From: Pirellulales bacterium
Lineage (GTDB): Bacteria > Planctomycetota > Planctomycetia > Pirellulales > JAEUIK01
DNA: 64,000 nucleotides
Direction of reading: 5' to 3'
NCBI GenBank assembly: GCA_019694455.1
Contig: JAIBBY010000001.1
Location: 124,001-188,000, forward strand
In this document: one piece after another, positions 45,379 to 55,238 of the stretch
Layout of the letters: every line of letters starts with the position of its first letter
How positions within the stretch are numbered: the stretch's first letter is position 1
Position numbers and translations under genes: made by a program
The notes under the pieces: model-generated
The model's input: the letters and a program-made list of their open reading frames with translations, nothing else
Database searches by the model: none
What the model was told of the DNA's origin: nothing

Positions 45379-46765
45379 ATTGTCGCGCAAGATCCGGGTC
45401 GTCGGTTTCGCGACGAAGTTCTTCGATGCGGCGCAGGAGTTGGTTTTCCAGTTCGCGATATTCCGCGCGGCCATGCAAGTTGTCGCGCTCCTGCGGATCG
45501 CGCGCCAGATCGTAGAGCTCAAACTCCTCGGGCGCTTCGTAATAATGGATCAGCTTGTGCGTCTCGGTGCGCACTCCCCGATGCTTGCGCACCGAGTGAA
45601 CCCCGGGAAACTCGAAGTACTCATAGAGCCAGTCCTTTCGCCATGGCGCGGCGCCGCCCGACAGCAGTGGTTTGAGGCTGCGGCCCTGCATGCCGACGGG
45701 AATTTCGATTTCGGCCAGGTCGAGCAGGGTGGGCGCAATATCGATGTTTAGCGCCATTTCGTCGCGCACCGCAGTCCGGGCCAACTTCGGCAAGCGCATC
45801 AGGAGCGGCACGCGAATCGATGGCTCATGCATCAAGCGCTTGTCGAACAATCGCCACTCGCCATGAAAAAAGCCGTTGTCGGACGTGTACATCACCAGGG
45901 TGTCGCCAGCGCGCCCCATCGCATCGAGCGTGTTCAACACTTTGCCCACATTCTCGTCGACGGCCACAACAGTTGCGTAGTAGTCCTTGACCATGCCTTC
46001 CACCGTGCGCACATCGGCGAAATCGCCGATCTTGTTGTCGGCCAGGGCGAAGGCTCGCGGCTTGCCGGGATAGCCGCGCAGATCGTCGTCGTACGTCTGG
46101 GGTTTGGGAATCACGACATCGCGAAACAAGTCGTGATGACGTCGCGCGCGTTGCCAACTGCGATGCGGCGCCTTAAACCACAGAAACAAGCAGAATGGCT
46201 CCGCGCCCTGCTGTTTCAACCAGGTGACGGCCTTGTCGGTGACGACATCGTCCATGTACCCGTCGTACAGCTTGTCCTTGCCGTCCACGCCTTCGGCGAG
46301 CATCGGCCGCAGATAATCGCCTTGTCCCTTGAAGCCAAAGTAGTAGTCCCACTTTCGGTCGCGCAGCGCACCGGCCACATGCGACTTGCCGCAAAAGGCC
46401 ACGCGATAGCCCGCTTGGCGCAACAGGTCGGGCAAGAAGGGCAGGGCAGGATCAATGCGGCGCTGGTTGTTGTCGATCACGCCATGCGTGTGCGAGTAGG
46501 TTCCCGTGAGCAGGCTGGCGCGGCTGGGGGCGCACAGCGCGTTGGTGACAAACGCGTTACGAAAGTGCACGCCTTCTGCCGCAAGGCGGTCGATGTTCGG
46601 AGTTTTCAGAATGGTGTTGCCGGCGGCCGACAACGCGTCGTAGCGTTGGTCGTCGGTCATGAGGATCACAAAATTCGGCCGGGCCGCATAAGTCAGCGAG
46701 GCGCCGGCCAGGACGAGCCAGCAGCCAATCAACCAGCGGCAACATCGTTGAGCAGTGCTCGGCAT
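45377..46765 (-). CDS. Secreted formylglycine-dependent sulfatase
   Basis: 462 residues from ATG 46765; the longer frame has no signal peptide. Signal peptide (RWLIGCWLVLAGASLTYA), then NFVILMTDDQRYDAL with the metal-binding Asp pair, and the sulfatase signature CAPSRASLLTG, whose Cys78 is converted to formylglycine. SHVAG and YTSDNGFFHGEW are later active-site parts. Removes sulfate esters from sulfated polysaccharides; substrate unknown. A typical planctomycete gene. No FGE gene in the window. Confidence 0.92.
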   Translation of the reverse strand: MPSTAQRCCRWLIGCWLVLAGASLTYAARPNFVILMTDDQRYDALSAAGNTILKTPNIDRLAAEGVHFRNAFVTNALCAPSRASLLTGTYSHTHGVIDNNQRRIDPALPFLPDLLRQAGYRVAFCGKSHVAGALRDRKWDYYFGFKGQGDYLRPMLAEGVDGKDKLYDGYMDDVVTDKAVTWLKQQGAEPFCLFLWFKAPHRSWQRARRHHDLFRDVVIPKPQTYDDDLRGYPGKPRAFALADNKIGDFADVRTVEGMVKDYYATVVAVDENVGKVLNTLDAMGRAGDTLVMYTSDNGFFHGEWRLFDKRLMHEPSIRVPLLMRLPKLARTAVRDEMALNIDIAPTLLDLAEIEIPVGMQGRSLKPLLSGGAAPWRKDWLYEYFEFPGVHSVRKHRGVRTETHKLIHYYEAPEEFELYDLARDPQERDNLHGRAEYRELENQLLRRIEELRRETDDPDLARQ

Positions 46766-46928
46766 GTGTTGTCCCTTGTGGTCCGGGAACGAGGTGTCTA
46801 GCTCGAACTGCCTGGGCGGCGAGGCGGTTGGCCGTCGTCTGGATGGCCGCAATGGGCCCTACGCCCGCCGCCGGCCGAGCAGGTCGAACCTTGGGGCGCG
46901 CCGCGCTGTCCCTGGCAAATGGGGAATA

Positions 46929-46960
46929 TACAATAGTTCTGCCAGGCGCGCTCGCGCCTG
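46929..46960 (+). promoter_or_regulatory. Promoter box and palindromic hairpin before hflX
   Basis: A TACAAT -10 box at 46929-46934 is followed 9 bp later by the perfect palindrome CAGGCGCG-CT-CGCGCCTG (46943-46960), at about the expected transcription start. A matching -35 is not evident. The palindrome could be an operator or a 5' hairpin of the hflX mRNA. Confidence 0.4.
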
Positions 46961-46992
46961 AATGCTTAAACCAACGCAGAGGCGCTTACAGA

Positions 46993-48336
46993 GTGACCGA
47001 ATTAAAACGCACGGAAAGCGTGGCGCACGAGGCCGCGATCCTGGTGGGCGTGTTGTTGCCGGATCGGCCGAAGCAGGAGGAACCGCTGGAAGAACTCGAG
47101 GGGCTGGCGACCACAGCCGGCGCCCGCGTGGTGGGGCGCTTGGTGCAGCGACGTGAGGCGCCCGACAAAACGGCGTACCTCGGCAGCGGCAAGGTAAGCG
47201 AGTTGCGCTTGGCGGTCGAGGCCGCAGACGCCGACGTGGTGATCTTCGACAACGATCTGTCGCCGGCACAGACGCGCAATCTGGAAAAGGCGATCGGCGT
47301 CAAGGTGCTGGATCGCACCGAATTGATTCTTGACATCTTCGCCGGCCGCGCCCAAACGCACGAAGCTCGTCTGGCGGTTGAGTTGGCCCAACTGCAATAC
47401 GCGTTGCCGCGACTGAAACGGATGTGGACCCACTTGTCGCGATTGAAGATGGGCATCGGCATGCGCGGTCCGGGCGAAAAGCAGTTGGAAGTCGACCGCC
47501 GACTGGTGGAGAAGCGCATTCATGATCTCAGCGACGAGCTTGACGAGATTCAGCGACGCAAGCAGCGTCAGGTCGCTGGCCGCAGAGACCACATGACGGT
47601 CTCCCTGGTGGGCTACACCAATGCCGGCAAGAGCACGCTGATGAACGCGCTGACCGGCGCGGGGGTCTTGGCCGAGGACAAGCTGTTCGCCACGCTCGAT
47701 ACGCGCACGCGCCGCTGGCAGCTTCCGGGGTGGGGGCCGGTGTTGCTCTCCGACACGGTGGGCTTCATACGCGATCTGCCGCATCATCTGGTGGCCAGCT
47801 TTCGCGCCACGTTGGAAGAAACCAAGCAGGCGAACTTGTTGCTGCACGTGGCCGACGCGGCGAGTCCGGCGGTATTCGAGCAGATTTCGGCGGTCTACGG
47901 CGTGTTGCAGGAACTGGGCATCGAAGAAAAGGACGCCTTGCTGGTGCTCAATAAGATCGATTTGGTCGCCGATCACGGACCGATCGATCGCCTGCTAGCC
48001 CGATATCCCAACGCCATTCCGGTCAGCGCGCGTTCGCGGCAGGGAATGGACGCCTTGGCGCGAACCGTGTCGGGCGCCTTGAGCCGCCACTTTGTCGAGG
48101 TGGACATTGAGGCGGGAGTCGAAAACGGCCGCCTAGTCGCGTATCTGGCGGCGCATGGGGAGATCCACGACAAGCAGTACCACGAAAATCGCGTGACGAT
48201 TCATTGTCGACTGCCGCGCAAGTTTCTGGACGCGCTGGGGGGCGATGGTGTCATCGTCAGGCCGCATCGCGAGGCGGCGGCGATCGCTCCCTTTGCCGGT
48301 CCGAGCGCGGGGGAGGCGATGGAAGACGTGGCGTAG
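46993..48336 (+). CDS. hflX: Ribosome-associated GTPase HflX
   Basis: 447 residues from GTG 46993 (AGAGG 13-17 nt upstream). N-terminal HflX domain with YLGSGKVSEL and DNDLSPAQTRNLE, glycine-rich linker GMRGPGEKQLEVDRR, then the GTPase: G1 GYTNAGKST, G3 DTVGFIRDLP, G4 NKID. HflX splits stalled or dormant 70S ribosomes, in an energy-dependent way, after stress. It lies convergent to hslU with 25 bp between. Highly reliable call. Confidence 0.96.
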   Translation: MTELKRTESVAHEAAILVGVLLPDRPKQEEPLEELEGLATTAGARVVGRLVQRREAPDKTAYLGSGKVSELRLAVEAADADVVIFDNDLSPAQTRNLEKAIGVKVLDRTELILDIFAGRAQTHEARLAVELAQLQYALPRLKRMWTHLSRLKMGIGMRGPGEKQLEVDRRLVEKRIHDLSDELDEIQRRKQRQVAGRRDHMTVSLVGYTNAGKSTLMNALTGAGVLAEDKLFATLDTRTRRWQLPGWGPVLLSDTVGFIRDLPHHLVASFRATLEETKQANLLLHVADAASPAVFEQISAVYGVLQELGIEEKDALLVLNKIDLVADHGPIDRLLARYPNAIPVSARSRQGMDALARTVSGALSRHFVEVDIEAGVENGRLVAYLAAHGEIHDKQYHENRVTIHCRLPRKFLDALGGDGVIVRPHREAAAIAPFAGPSAGEAMEDVA

Positions 48337-48361
48337 TAGGCAGGAAGCGACCGATAGAGGG

Positions 48362-49690
48362 CTAGAGGATGTACCGGCTCAGATCTTCGTCCTGGGCGAC
48401 CTCTTCCAGCCGCTGCTTGACGTAGGCCGCATTGACCGTGACGCGGGCCCGTCGCATCTCCGGCGCCTCGAAACTCAGCTCCTCGAGCAGTCGCTCCATG
48501 ATGGTGTACAAGCGGCGCGCGCCGATGTTTTGCGTAGTTTGATTGACGCGAAACGCGTAGTCGGCCAGCGCCGCGATGCCGTCGTCGCTGAACTCCAACT
48601 CGACCCCTTCGGTCGCCAACAGCGCCGCGTACTGACGCGCCAGCGAGCTTTTCGGTTCGGTGAGGATGCGCACAAAGTCTTCTTGCGTCAGATCGGTAAG
48701 CTCCACACGAATCGGAAAGCGTCCCTGCAATTCCGGCATCAGATCGCTCGGCTTGCTGCGATGGAACGCCCCGGCCGCGATGAACAGCACATGGTCGGTG
48801 CGGACCGCGCCATAGCGCGTTTGCACGGTCGCGCCCTCGACGATCGGCAACAGGTCGCGCTGCACGCCTTGCCGCGAGACATCGGCGCCGCGCCCCCCCT
48901 CGCTGGCCGTGATCTTGTCCACTTCGTCCAAGAAGATGATGCCGAGGTTCTCCGCCAGCGTGATGGCCGCGACGTTGACTTTTTCTTGATTGATCAGGCG
49001 TTCGCATTCCTGGTCGAACAACACCCGCCGCGCATCGCCGACGCGCATCTCTTGCCGGGTGGTGTTCTTGGGCAAGATCTTTTCGAACATGCCTTGCAGG
49101 TCGAAATCGGTTTGCTCGAGCCCCATTCCGGTGAACATCATGGGGGCCGCCTTGCGCTCGATGGCCACTTCCACCTTGCGCTCGTCCAGCTCGCCGGTGG
49201 CCAACATGGCGCGCATCTTGTCGCGCGTCCGCTGATAGCGTTCTGGAGACTCTGGACTATCGGCGGTCGTGTCGAAGACGGGGGGCGCGGGATGCAACAG
49301 ATCGAGTAAACGGTCTTCCGCGCGGCGGCGGGCTTCTTCCTCGATGGCGCCGCGTTCCGATTCGCGCACCAGCCCGATCGCGTTCTCGACCAGTTCGCGG
49401 ACCATGCTTTCGACGTCGCGGCCGTAGTAGCCGACTTCGGTGTACTTGGTCGCCTCGACTTTGATGAACGGCGCGCCGGTCAACTTGGCCAGGCGACGGG
49501 CGATTTCGGTTTTGCCGACGCCCGTGGGGCCAATCATCATGATGTTCTTGGGCGACACTTCGTTTTGAATGTCGTCCGCCAGCTTCTGGCGTCGCCAGCG
49601 GTTGCGCACGGCGATGGCCACCGCGCGCTTGGCATTGTGCTGCCCGACGATGTGACGATCCAACTCGGCCACGATTTCGCGCGGCGTCAT
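48362..49690 (-). CDS. hslU: ATP-dependent protease ATPase subunit HslU
   Basis: 442 residues from ATG 49690 (MTPREIV); a GTG three codons upstream is possible. Walker A GPTGVGKT, Walker [11 protein letters not shown], sensor motifs [17 protein letters not shown]. The variable I-domain follows Walker A region. The C-terminus EDLSRYIL is the tail that docks into HslV to open its pore. Unfolds substrates for HslV. Overlaps the hslV stop by 4 bp, so the two are coupled and made together. Confidence 0.96.
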   Translation of the reverse strand: MTPREIVAELDRHIVGQHNAKRAVAIAVRNRWRRQKLADDIQNEVSPKNIMMIGPTGVGKTEIARRLAKLTGAPFIKVEATKYTEVGYYGRDVESMVRELVENAIGLVRESERGAIEEEARRRAEDRLLDLLHPAPPVFDTTADSPESPERYQRTRDKMRAMLATGELDERKVEVAIERKAAPMMFTGMGLEQTDFDLQGMFEKILPKNTTRQEMRVGDARRVLFDQECERLINQEKVNVAAITLAENLGIIFLDEVDKITASEGGRGADVSRQGVQRDLLPIVEGATVQTRYGAVRTDHVLFIAAGAFHRSKPSDLMPELQGRFPIRVELTDLTQEDFVRILTEPKSSLARQYAALLATEGVELEFSDDGIAALADYAFRVNQTTQNIGARRLYTIMERLLEELSFEAPEMRRARVTVNAAYVKQRLEEVAQDEDLSRYIL

Positions 49691-50229
49691 GTCTTGCACG
49701 GCAATTCCTCAACGACGATGTTGGCGTTGGTGTACACGTCGATTTCGGCGGCAATCTCGAGCGCGCTGCGCACGATCTGCGCCGCGGTCAGACTGGAGTG
49801 TTGAACCAGCGCCTTGGCGGCCGCGATCGCGTAGTTGCCCCCCGAGCCAATGCCCAGGATTCCGTCGGTCGGCTGGATCACGTCGCCATTGCCGGTGACG
49901 AGCAGGGTATTGCGACCATCGACCACGGCCAACAGCGCCTCCAGCCGGCGAAGCGCGCGATCGGTGCGCCATTCCTTGGCCAGTTCGGTGGCCGCGCGCG
50001 GCATATTCGAGGGGAAGTCTTTGAGCTTGGCCTCGAACCGCTCCAACAGCGCGAAGGCGTCGGCGCTGCTGCCGGCGAACCCGGTAATCACCGATCCATC
50101 GGCCAGACGGCGTATTTTTTGGGCGTCGGCCTTCATGATGCTCGATCCCAGCGTCACCTGACCGTCGCCGCCAATGGCGACTATCCCTTGATGGCGAACG
50201 GTCAGAATCGTGGTGCTGCGAGTTTTCAT
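49687..50229 (-). CDS. hslV: ATP-dependent protease peptidase subunit HslV
   Basis: 180 residues from ATG 50229. Proteasome-type threonine peptidase. A 5-residue propeptide MKTRS precedes the active TT-I-L-T-V start, so self-processing must expose the catalytic Thr6. [46 protein letters not shown] and GSGGNYA are all family motifs. Forms a double hexamer with HslU rings. First gene of the pair; the kinase gene upstream ends 116 bp before it. Confidence 0.96.
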   Translation of the reverse strand: MKTRSTTILTVRHQGIVAIGGDGQVTLGSSIMKADAQKIRRLADGSVITGFAGSSADAFALLERFEAKLKDFPSNMPRAATELAKEWRTDRALRRLEALLAVVDGRNTLLVTGNGDVIQPTDGILGIGSGGNYAIAAAKALVQHSSLTAAQIVRSALEIAAEIDVYTNANIVVEELPCKT

Positions 50230-50345
50230 GTCAGCGGCGCCTGGGAAATTGGGTGGAATGCTTTGTATCGCATCGGTCTGCGACCGAACAGGGGCCGGAT
50301 GGACACGCGGCGCGTTGCCGATCGCCGGACTAGCGTGGCATGAGG

Positions 50346-52091
50346 TCAGGCAATCGTCGCCTCGGCCAGCCGATCGCTGGTGTCGAGAGTGGGCGACTCG
50401 GGGCGCGTCGTCCACCAGCGGGCCGCGAGTTCTTGTGACCAGCGATTGGCGCAGCGGCATGCGCCGAGCGCAGACTCCAGTTCGCGGACATCGGCGAACC
50501 GTTGATCTGGCTCTTTGGCCAGACAACGCAGCACGATCCGTTCCAATGCCTCTTCCAGGTTTGGATTCAATTGGCGCGGTGGCACGGCGAGCTCGCGCGC
50601 ATGCGCGATCATCACCTTGACTGGCGTTTCGCCGCGGAACGGCGGTTGACCGGTAATCAGATAATACGCCACAGCGCCTAAGCTGTAGATGTCGGAGCTC
50701 GGACTGGGCTCGCCATCCTCGAGAAATCGCTCTGGCGCCATATACAGCGGCGAGCCGGCTATGGCGCCCTCCTGCGTCAGCTTGATCTCTCTGCTTTCTT
50801 CGGCGGAGGTCGCCAGCCCGAAGTCGACCAGTTTCGCCACGTCGTAAACGCCGCCCCGCTGCGACGCGATGATGTTCGACGGCTTGATGTCGCGATGCAC
50901 AATGCCCGCCGCGTGAGCCTCGATGAGCGCGCCGCAGACTTGCCGCAATAGATGCACGGCCCGCTCGGGCTGCAATGGGCCTTGTCGCTCGACCACCTCT
51001 TGCAAACTGAGCCCCGGCAAGTACTCCATGGCGTAATAAAAGGTGCCGTCGTCGGCGCGACCGTAGTCGAAAATTTCTACGCTGTTCCAATGCGAGAGTC
51101 GGGCAATAGCGCGCACCTCGCGTTCGAAGCGGGCCAGCGAGCGGGTATCGGCGGCCTGGCCAGGACGAATCAGTTTGATCGCACAAGGTCGCTTGAGCAT
51201 TTGATGCTCGGCCAGGAACACCTCGCCCATGCCGCCGGCGCCAATGCGCTCGGTGAGCCGGTATTGCCCAAGCTGGCGCGCCTCGAAGGCCTCGCGCCGC
51301 AAGATGCCGATTTTGTACGAGCCGTAGAGCGCGGTGGCGTAGCCCACCGCCATAGTGGCCACCATGGTGAGAAACTCGTCGGGAAACACACTGTGGCGCA
51401 GCGTCGGAAACTCGACGAGCGCCCACGCGACGACCGCCAACGGCGCTAGCGCCATGGCGCCCATGACGGCAGCGCCGCGCCGCAGCGAAGTCGGGATGAA
51501 GGTGCCATAAATAAGCACCACGGCAAACCACATTAGGGCCAAGGTGCGCAGCACCAACCGCACATGGTCCTCTCTGGCGGCAGTCAGTTCGGGCGGGCCG
51601 ATCTGAAACTTGGCGGCCGCCTCCTGCAATAGCGCGTGATGCAAAAACACCATCAGCACGCAAGGCAGCCCAAACAGCGCCAGTTCAATCGCTCTCAACT
51701 CTGAAAGCGAAAGACTGATGGGACTCCACAGCGCCGCGGTCACCAAGACGAAGACCAATAGCACAAAGTAGCGGTAGGCGATCAGAATGTCGTTGTAGCC
51801 GCCTTCGCCGGCGCTCCATCCCAGCCAGCGCCGGAGGGTAAAGTAGACCATCGGCGCCAAGAACACGATGGCAGCCACGCGCAAGCGCGCCCGCAACAGG
51901 CCAACCACCTCGGTCGCCAGTTCTGGCCCCGATCCGGCGACCAACTCGACGCGGGGGCGCTCGATATCTGTGAGCGACGAGGAACTCTCGACCAACAGGT
52001 CAATGGTTTCGTCGGGCAGCGATCGAGAATCTTCCGCCGCGCGTTCCATCTCTTTGCCCTTACGGCGCGGATCGCTGGTTGTTTGAGACAA
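50346..52091 (-). CDS. Membrane serine/threonine protein kinase with N-terminal multi-TM domain
   Basis: 581 residues. Residues 1-70 are polar, about 70-265 hold six hydrophobic helices (for example [50 protein letters not shown]), and 278-545 are a Hanks-type kinase: Gly loop [16 protein letters not shown], catalytic [14 protein letters not shown] and [14 protein letters not shown]. The order is reversed from the usual kinase-then-TM layout. Probably a cytoplasmic kinase at the inner membrane. A PP2C phosphatase partner is not visible here. Confidence 0.88.
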   Translation of the reverse strand: MSQTTSDPRRKGKEMERAAEDSRSLPDETIDLLVESSSSLTDIERPRVELVAGSGPELATEVVGLLRARLRVAAIVFLAPMVYFTLRRWLGWSAGEGGYNDILIAYRYFVLLVFVLVTAALWSPISLSLSELRAIELALFGLPCVLMVFLHHALLQEAAAKFQIGPPELTAAREDHVRLVLRTLALMWFAVVLIYGTFIPTSLRRGAAVMGAMALAPLAVVAWALVEFPTLRHSVFPDEFLTMVATMAVGYATALYGSYKIGILRREAFEARQLGQYRLTERIGAGGMGEVFLAEHQMLKRPCAIKLIRPGQAADTRSLARFEREVRAIARLSHWNSVEIFDYGRADDGTFYYAMEYLPGLSLQEVVERQGPLQPERAVHLLRQVCGALIEAHAAGIVHRDIKPSNIIASQRGGVYDVAKLVDFGLATSAEESREIKLTQEGAIAGSPLYMAPERFLEDGEPSPSSDIYSLGAVAYYLITGQPPFRGETPVKVMIAHARELAVPPRQLNPNLEEALERIVLRCLAKEPDQRFADVRELESALGACRCANRWSQELAARWWTTRPESPTLDTSDRLAEATIA

Positions 52092-52361
52092 TAATCATGT
52101 GAAGGCAATCGACAGTGCATGCGCCTGCTGAGTCACGCCGGTGACACTGCTCGGCTCGCGGAGGCTTCAAGTATTGGTTCGCCAAATCCATAGTATAAGT
52201 AAACACTAGACGAGAGGGCGAGCGTAGTCGGATTTACTGGATTTCGGTATCATGGCCCTTTCGCGAGTGACGGGCCAACGATCACGCGGATTCTTGAATT
52301 TTTCCGGCGGTGCGACTGGACGAGCGTACCCGCTGATGGCACAGGGACCGATATTTTCGCT

Positions 52362-52964
52362 ATGAATCAACCGCGGCACACCGAAAGCCACCTGCCACGC
52401 AGTCCAGAACTGATGTCGCGTCACGACACGGCGCTGCTCGTGGTCGATGTGCAGGGCAAGCTGATCGGGCTGATTGGGGACCATGCTCGTATCATCTGGA
52501 ATATTGGCCGGCTCATCGAAGCGGCCAAGGCATTGAAGTTGCCGATTGCCGTGACGGAACAGTATCCGCGTGGGTTGGGGCCGACCGTGGCGGAACTGGC
52601 GCGGCAGCTTCCTCCGCCGGCCGAGAAGGTGGCATTTAGTTGCGGCGCTTGCCCTGAGATTTTCGCATCTTGGACAGCAAAAGGGGTGCAGCGCGTACTC
52701 GTAGCGGGCATTGAGTCGCATGTGTGCATTCAACAAACCGTTTTCGACTTGCTGGCAGCGGGCTATCGGGTGTATGTGCCGGTCGACGCCTTGGGCTCGC
52801 GATTCGAGATCGATCATCAAACCGCGCTGCGCCGGATGGAGGCCAGCGGGGCCGTGCTCACCACGACCGAAGCCGCCATGTTTGAGTGGTGCGAAGCGGC
52901 GGGCAGCCCAGAATTCAAAGAAATCAGTCGCTTGGTGCGCGAGACGCCGCCCGAAGCGAGCTGA
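52362..52964 (+). CDS. Isochorismatase-like cysteine hydrolase
   Basis: 200 residues. Catalytic triad of the family: Asp29 (LLVVDVQGKLIG), Lys89 (AEKVAFSC) and Cys122 (GIESHVCIQQTVFDL). The ycaC-like subgroup is suggested by VTEQYPRGLGPTVAEL. Hydrolyses an amide or vinyl ether such as a nicotinamide, but the substrate is not deducible. Possibly begins one transcript with the aminotransferase gene 29 bp downstream. Confidence 0.88.
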   Translation: MNQPRHTESHLPRSPELMSRHDTALLVVDVQGKLIGLIGDHARIIWNIGRLIEAAKALKLPIAVTEQYPRGLGPTVAELARQLPPPAEKVAFSCGACPEIFASWTAKGVQRVLVAGIESHVCIQQTVFDLLAAGYRVYVPVDALGSRFEIDHQTALRRMEASGAVLTTTEAAMFEWCEAAGSPEFKEISRLVRETPPEAS

Positions 52965-52993
52965 TCTCACGCTCAACGAGGAATGAGGTATTC

Positions 52994-54184
52994 GTGGAAG
53001 TCGCAGCGCAACCGTTAAATCCGCCGATTCGCCTATTGCTCGGCCCCGGACCGAGCCCAACGCATCCGCGCGTGCTGGCGGCGCTGGCCGCGAGCACGGT
53101 GGGGCATCTCGACCCATATTACCTGCGACTCATGAATGAGATGCAGGAGATGCTGCGATTGGTGTTTCGCACGCGCAATACGATGACGCTCGCCATCAGC
53201 GGCACTGGCTCGGCGGGGATGGAAGCCACGGTGGTGAACTTGATCGAGCCGGGGGACTCGATGCTCGTCTGTGTCAACGGGGTGTTTGGCGGCCGCATGG
53301 CGGATGTGGCGCAGCGGGCGGGCGCGGCGGTCACCAAGTGCGAGCGGCCTTGGGGAGAGGTGTTTTCGCCGAATGATCTGAAAGAAGCGCTCGCCAAGAG
53401 CAAGCCGAAGGTGGTCGGCATCGTGATGGCCGAGACCTCGACCGGCGCGGCGCAACCCATCGATGAAATCTCGAAAATCGTACACGACGCCGGGGCGCTG
53501 CTATTGGTCGACGCGGTGACCTCGTTGGGGGGGATGCCGGTGGAGGTCGATCGCTGGGGGATCGACGCGATTTACTCCGGGACGCAAAAGTGTCTGAGTT
53601 GCCCGCCGGGGCTTGCGCCGGTTTCGTTCAGCGAGTCGGCAATGCAACGGATTCTGACGCGCAAGCAGAAGCCGCAGAGCTGGTATCTGGATGTGAGCAT
53701 GTTGGCGCAGTATTGGGGATCGGAGCGCGTGTATCACCACACTGCGCCGATCAACATGACCTATGCGCTACATGAGGCGCTGCGTTTGATCCTGGAAGAA
53801 GGACTCGACAATTGCTTTACGCGGCACCTATTGAATCATCTAGCGCTCAAGGCGGGCCTCAGGGCCATTGGACTCGGTTACGCCGCGGCCGAGGGGCATC
53901 AACTACCAATGCTCAATGCGGTGCGTGTGCCCGACTCGGTCGATGAAGCGCGAGTTCGTGGCGCGCTGTTGAACCGCTTCAACATCGAGATTGGCGCCGG
54001 CTTGGGCGCCTTCAAAGGAAAAGTTTGGCGCATCGGCCTCATGGGATATGGCGCACGACAGGAGTGCGTCTTTACTTTTCTCGCTGCGCTCGAACAATTG
54101 CTCGCCGAGAACGGATATCCATTCGACCACGGGGCCAGCATCGCCGCCGCGAACGATGTCTATAGCAGCGCAAACGCTAAGTAA
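52994..54184 (+). CDS. Alanine/serine-glyoxylate aminotransferase-family PLP enzyme
   Basis: 396 residues from GTG 52994, chosen for the AATGAGG ribosome-binding region six nt upstream; longer upstream frame looks non-coding. The fold-type I class V pattern is clear: LLLGPGPSPTHPRVLAALA, SGTGSAGMEATVVNL, VDAVTSLGGMPVEVDRWG, and Lys199 in SGTQKCLSCPPGLAPVSFS. Transfers amino groups between glyoxylate and alanine or serine. It could also be a phosphonate- or cysteine-metabolising relative. The last 29 bp overlap the next gene. Confidence 0.88.
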   Translation: MEVAAQPLNPPIRLLLGPGPSPTHPRVLAALAASTVGHLDPYYLRLMNEMQEMLRLVFRTRNTMTLAISGTGSAGMEATVVNLIEPGDSMLVCVNGVFGGRMADVAQRAGAAVTKCERPWGEVFSPNDLKEALAKSKPKVVGIVMAETSTGAAQPIDEISKIVHDAGALLLVDAVTSLGGMPVEVDRWGIDAIYSGTQKCLSCPPGLAPVSFSESAMQRILTRKQKPQSWYLDVSMLAQYWGSERVYHHTAPINMTYALHEALRLILEEGLDNCFTRHLLNHLALKAGLRAIGLGYAAAEGHQLPMLNAVRVPDSVDEARVRGALLNRFNIEIGAGLGAFKGKVWRIGLMGYGARQECVFTFLAALEQLLAENGYPFDHGASIAAANDVYSSANAK

Positions 54185-55238
54185 CGATATCGCCGAATTG
54201 CTGCCGCCGCTGCCCAACATGGTCGGCGAGATGGCGCGACTCTTGGGGCAAGTTCCGAGCGGTTGCGTCACCACGTATGGCGCCCTGGCTACGGCGCTGG
54301 GGGACGTGAAAGCGGCCCGCTGGGTGGGGCACTACCTGTTGCATCACGCTCACAACGAATTGTGCGTTTGCCACCGAGTGGTGCGCGCTGGCGGAGCGCT
54401 GGGCGGGTATATCGCCGGCGGAACCAAAGCCAAAATCGCCGCGCTGGGGGCGGAATCGGTTTTGACCGACGGAGACCGCGTGGACTTGGAGCGTTATGAA
54501 TGGCGCCGACTGATGGGCAAACGCCCTTTGGCCCGACTGCGACAGGCGCAGCATAACGCGGCTGAACATGTGACCATAACAACGCCCGCCAGTTTGCCCG
54601 ACGCCGTGGCGGGGGTTGACGTGTCGTACTCCGCGGATGGACATGGAGTTGGCGTCTATGCGCTGACCGAGTATCCGTCGGGCAAGCTGGTGTGGTGGAC
54701 GAGTCGGCGATTGCCGGTCACGTTTCCGTACATTCAATCGTTTCTCACGTTTCGAGAGCTGCCGATCTTGTTGGCGCTGGTCGATGAGGCAAGGCAGGCC
54801 GGCAAACTAGCCGACGCGTTGCTCGTCGATGGCGCCGGGGTGGCGCATCAGCGCCAGATTGGACTTGCCAGCCATTTTGGCGTGGTGACTAACTTGCGGA
54901 CGATCGGGGTCACCAAGCGGTTGCTGTGGGGACAGCTTGCCACCGATAAAAAGCCTCGCTGCGGCGCGATACCCATCATGCTGCAAGACCGAACGATCGG
55001 TGTGGCCCTGAAGGCCAGTCGAGACAGCGAGCAAACGCTCTACGCATCGCCAGGGCATCTAGTCGATGTTGAATACGCGCGGCAGGTGACTCGAACCTTG
55101 TTGAAGGGGCGCCGCTTGCCGGAGCCAATCTACTGGGCCGATCGCCTTAGTCGGATGCTCGCACGGGGCGGCGATCCGCCGCAAACGATTGCAGCGCTGC
55201 GCGATTCGGCTGCCACTAAACGTCGCAGGTCGAAATGA
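54156..55238 (+). CDS. Fusion of alkyltransferase-like domain and endonuclease V
   Basis: 360 residues from ATG 54156. Residues 20-100 are an alkylguanine-DNA alkyltransferase-type domain without the N-terminal Ada-like part: SGCVTTYGALATALGDVKAARWVG and the active Cys72 in ELCVCHRVVRAGGALGGY; Val replaces the usual Pro before Cys. Residues 135-350 are endonuclease V: GVDVSY (Asp155), FPYIQSFLTFRELP (wedge Tyr and Glu201), VDGAGVAHQRQIGLASHFG (Asp225). EndoV nicks DNA beside hypoxanthine. So one polypeptide may repair alkylated guanine and deaminated adenine. It overlaps the aminotransferase gene by 29 bp and the cytochrome gene by 4 bp. Confidence 0.9.
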   Translation: MSIAAQTLSNDIAELLPPLPNMVGEMARLLGQVPSGCVTTYGALATALGDVKAARWVGHYLLHHAHNELCVCHRVVRAGGALGGYIAGGTKAKIAALGAESVLTDGDRVDLERYEWRRLMGKRPLARLRQAQHNAAEHVTITTPASLPDAVAGVDVSYSADGHGVGVYALTEYPSGKLVWWTSRRLPVTFPYIQSFLTFRELPILLALVDEARQAGKLADALLVDGAGVAHQRQIGLASHFGVVTNLRTIGVTKRLLWGQLATDKKPRCGAIPIMLQDRTIGVALKASRDSEQTLYASPGHLVDVEYARQVTRTLLKGRRLPEPIYWADRLSRMLARGGDPPQTIAALRDSAATKRRRSK

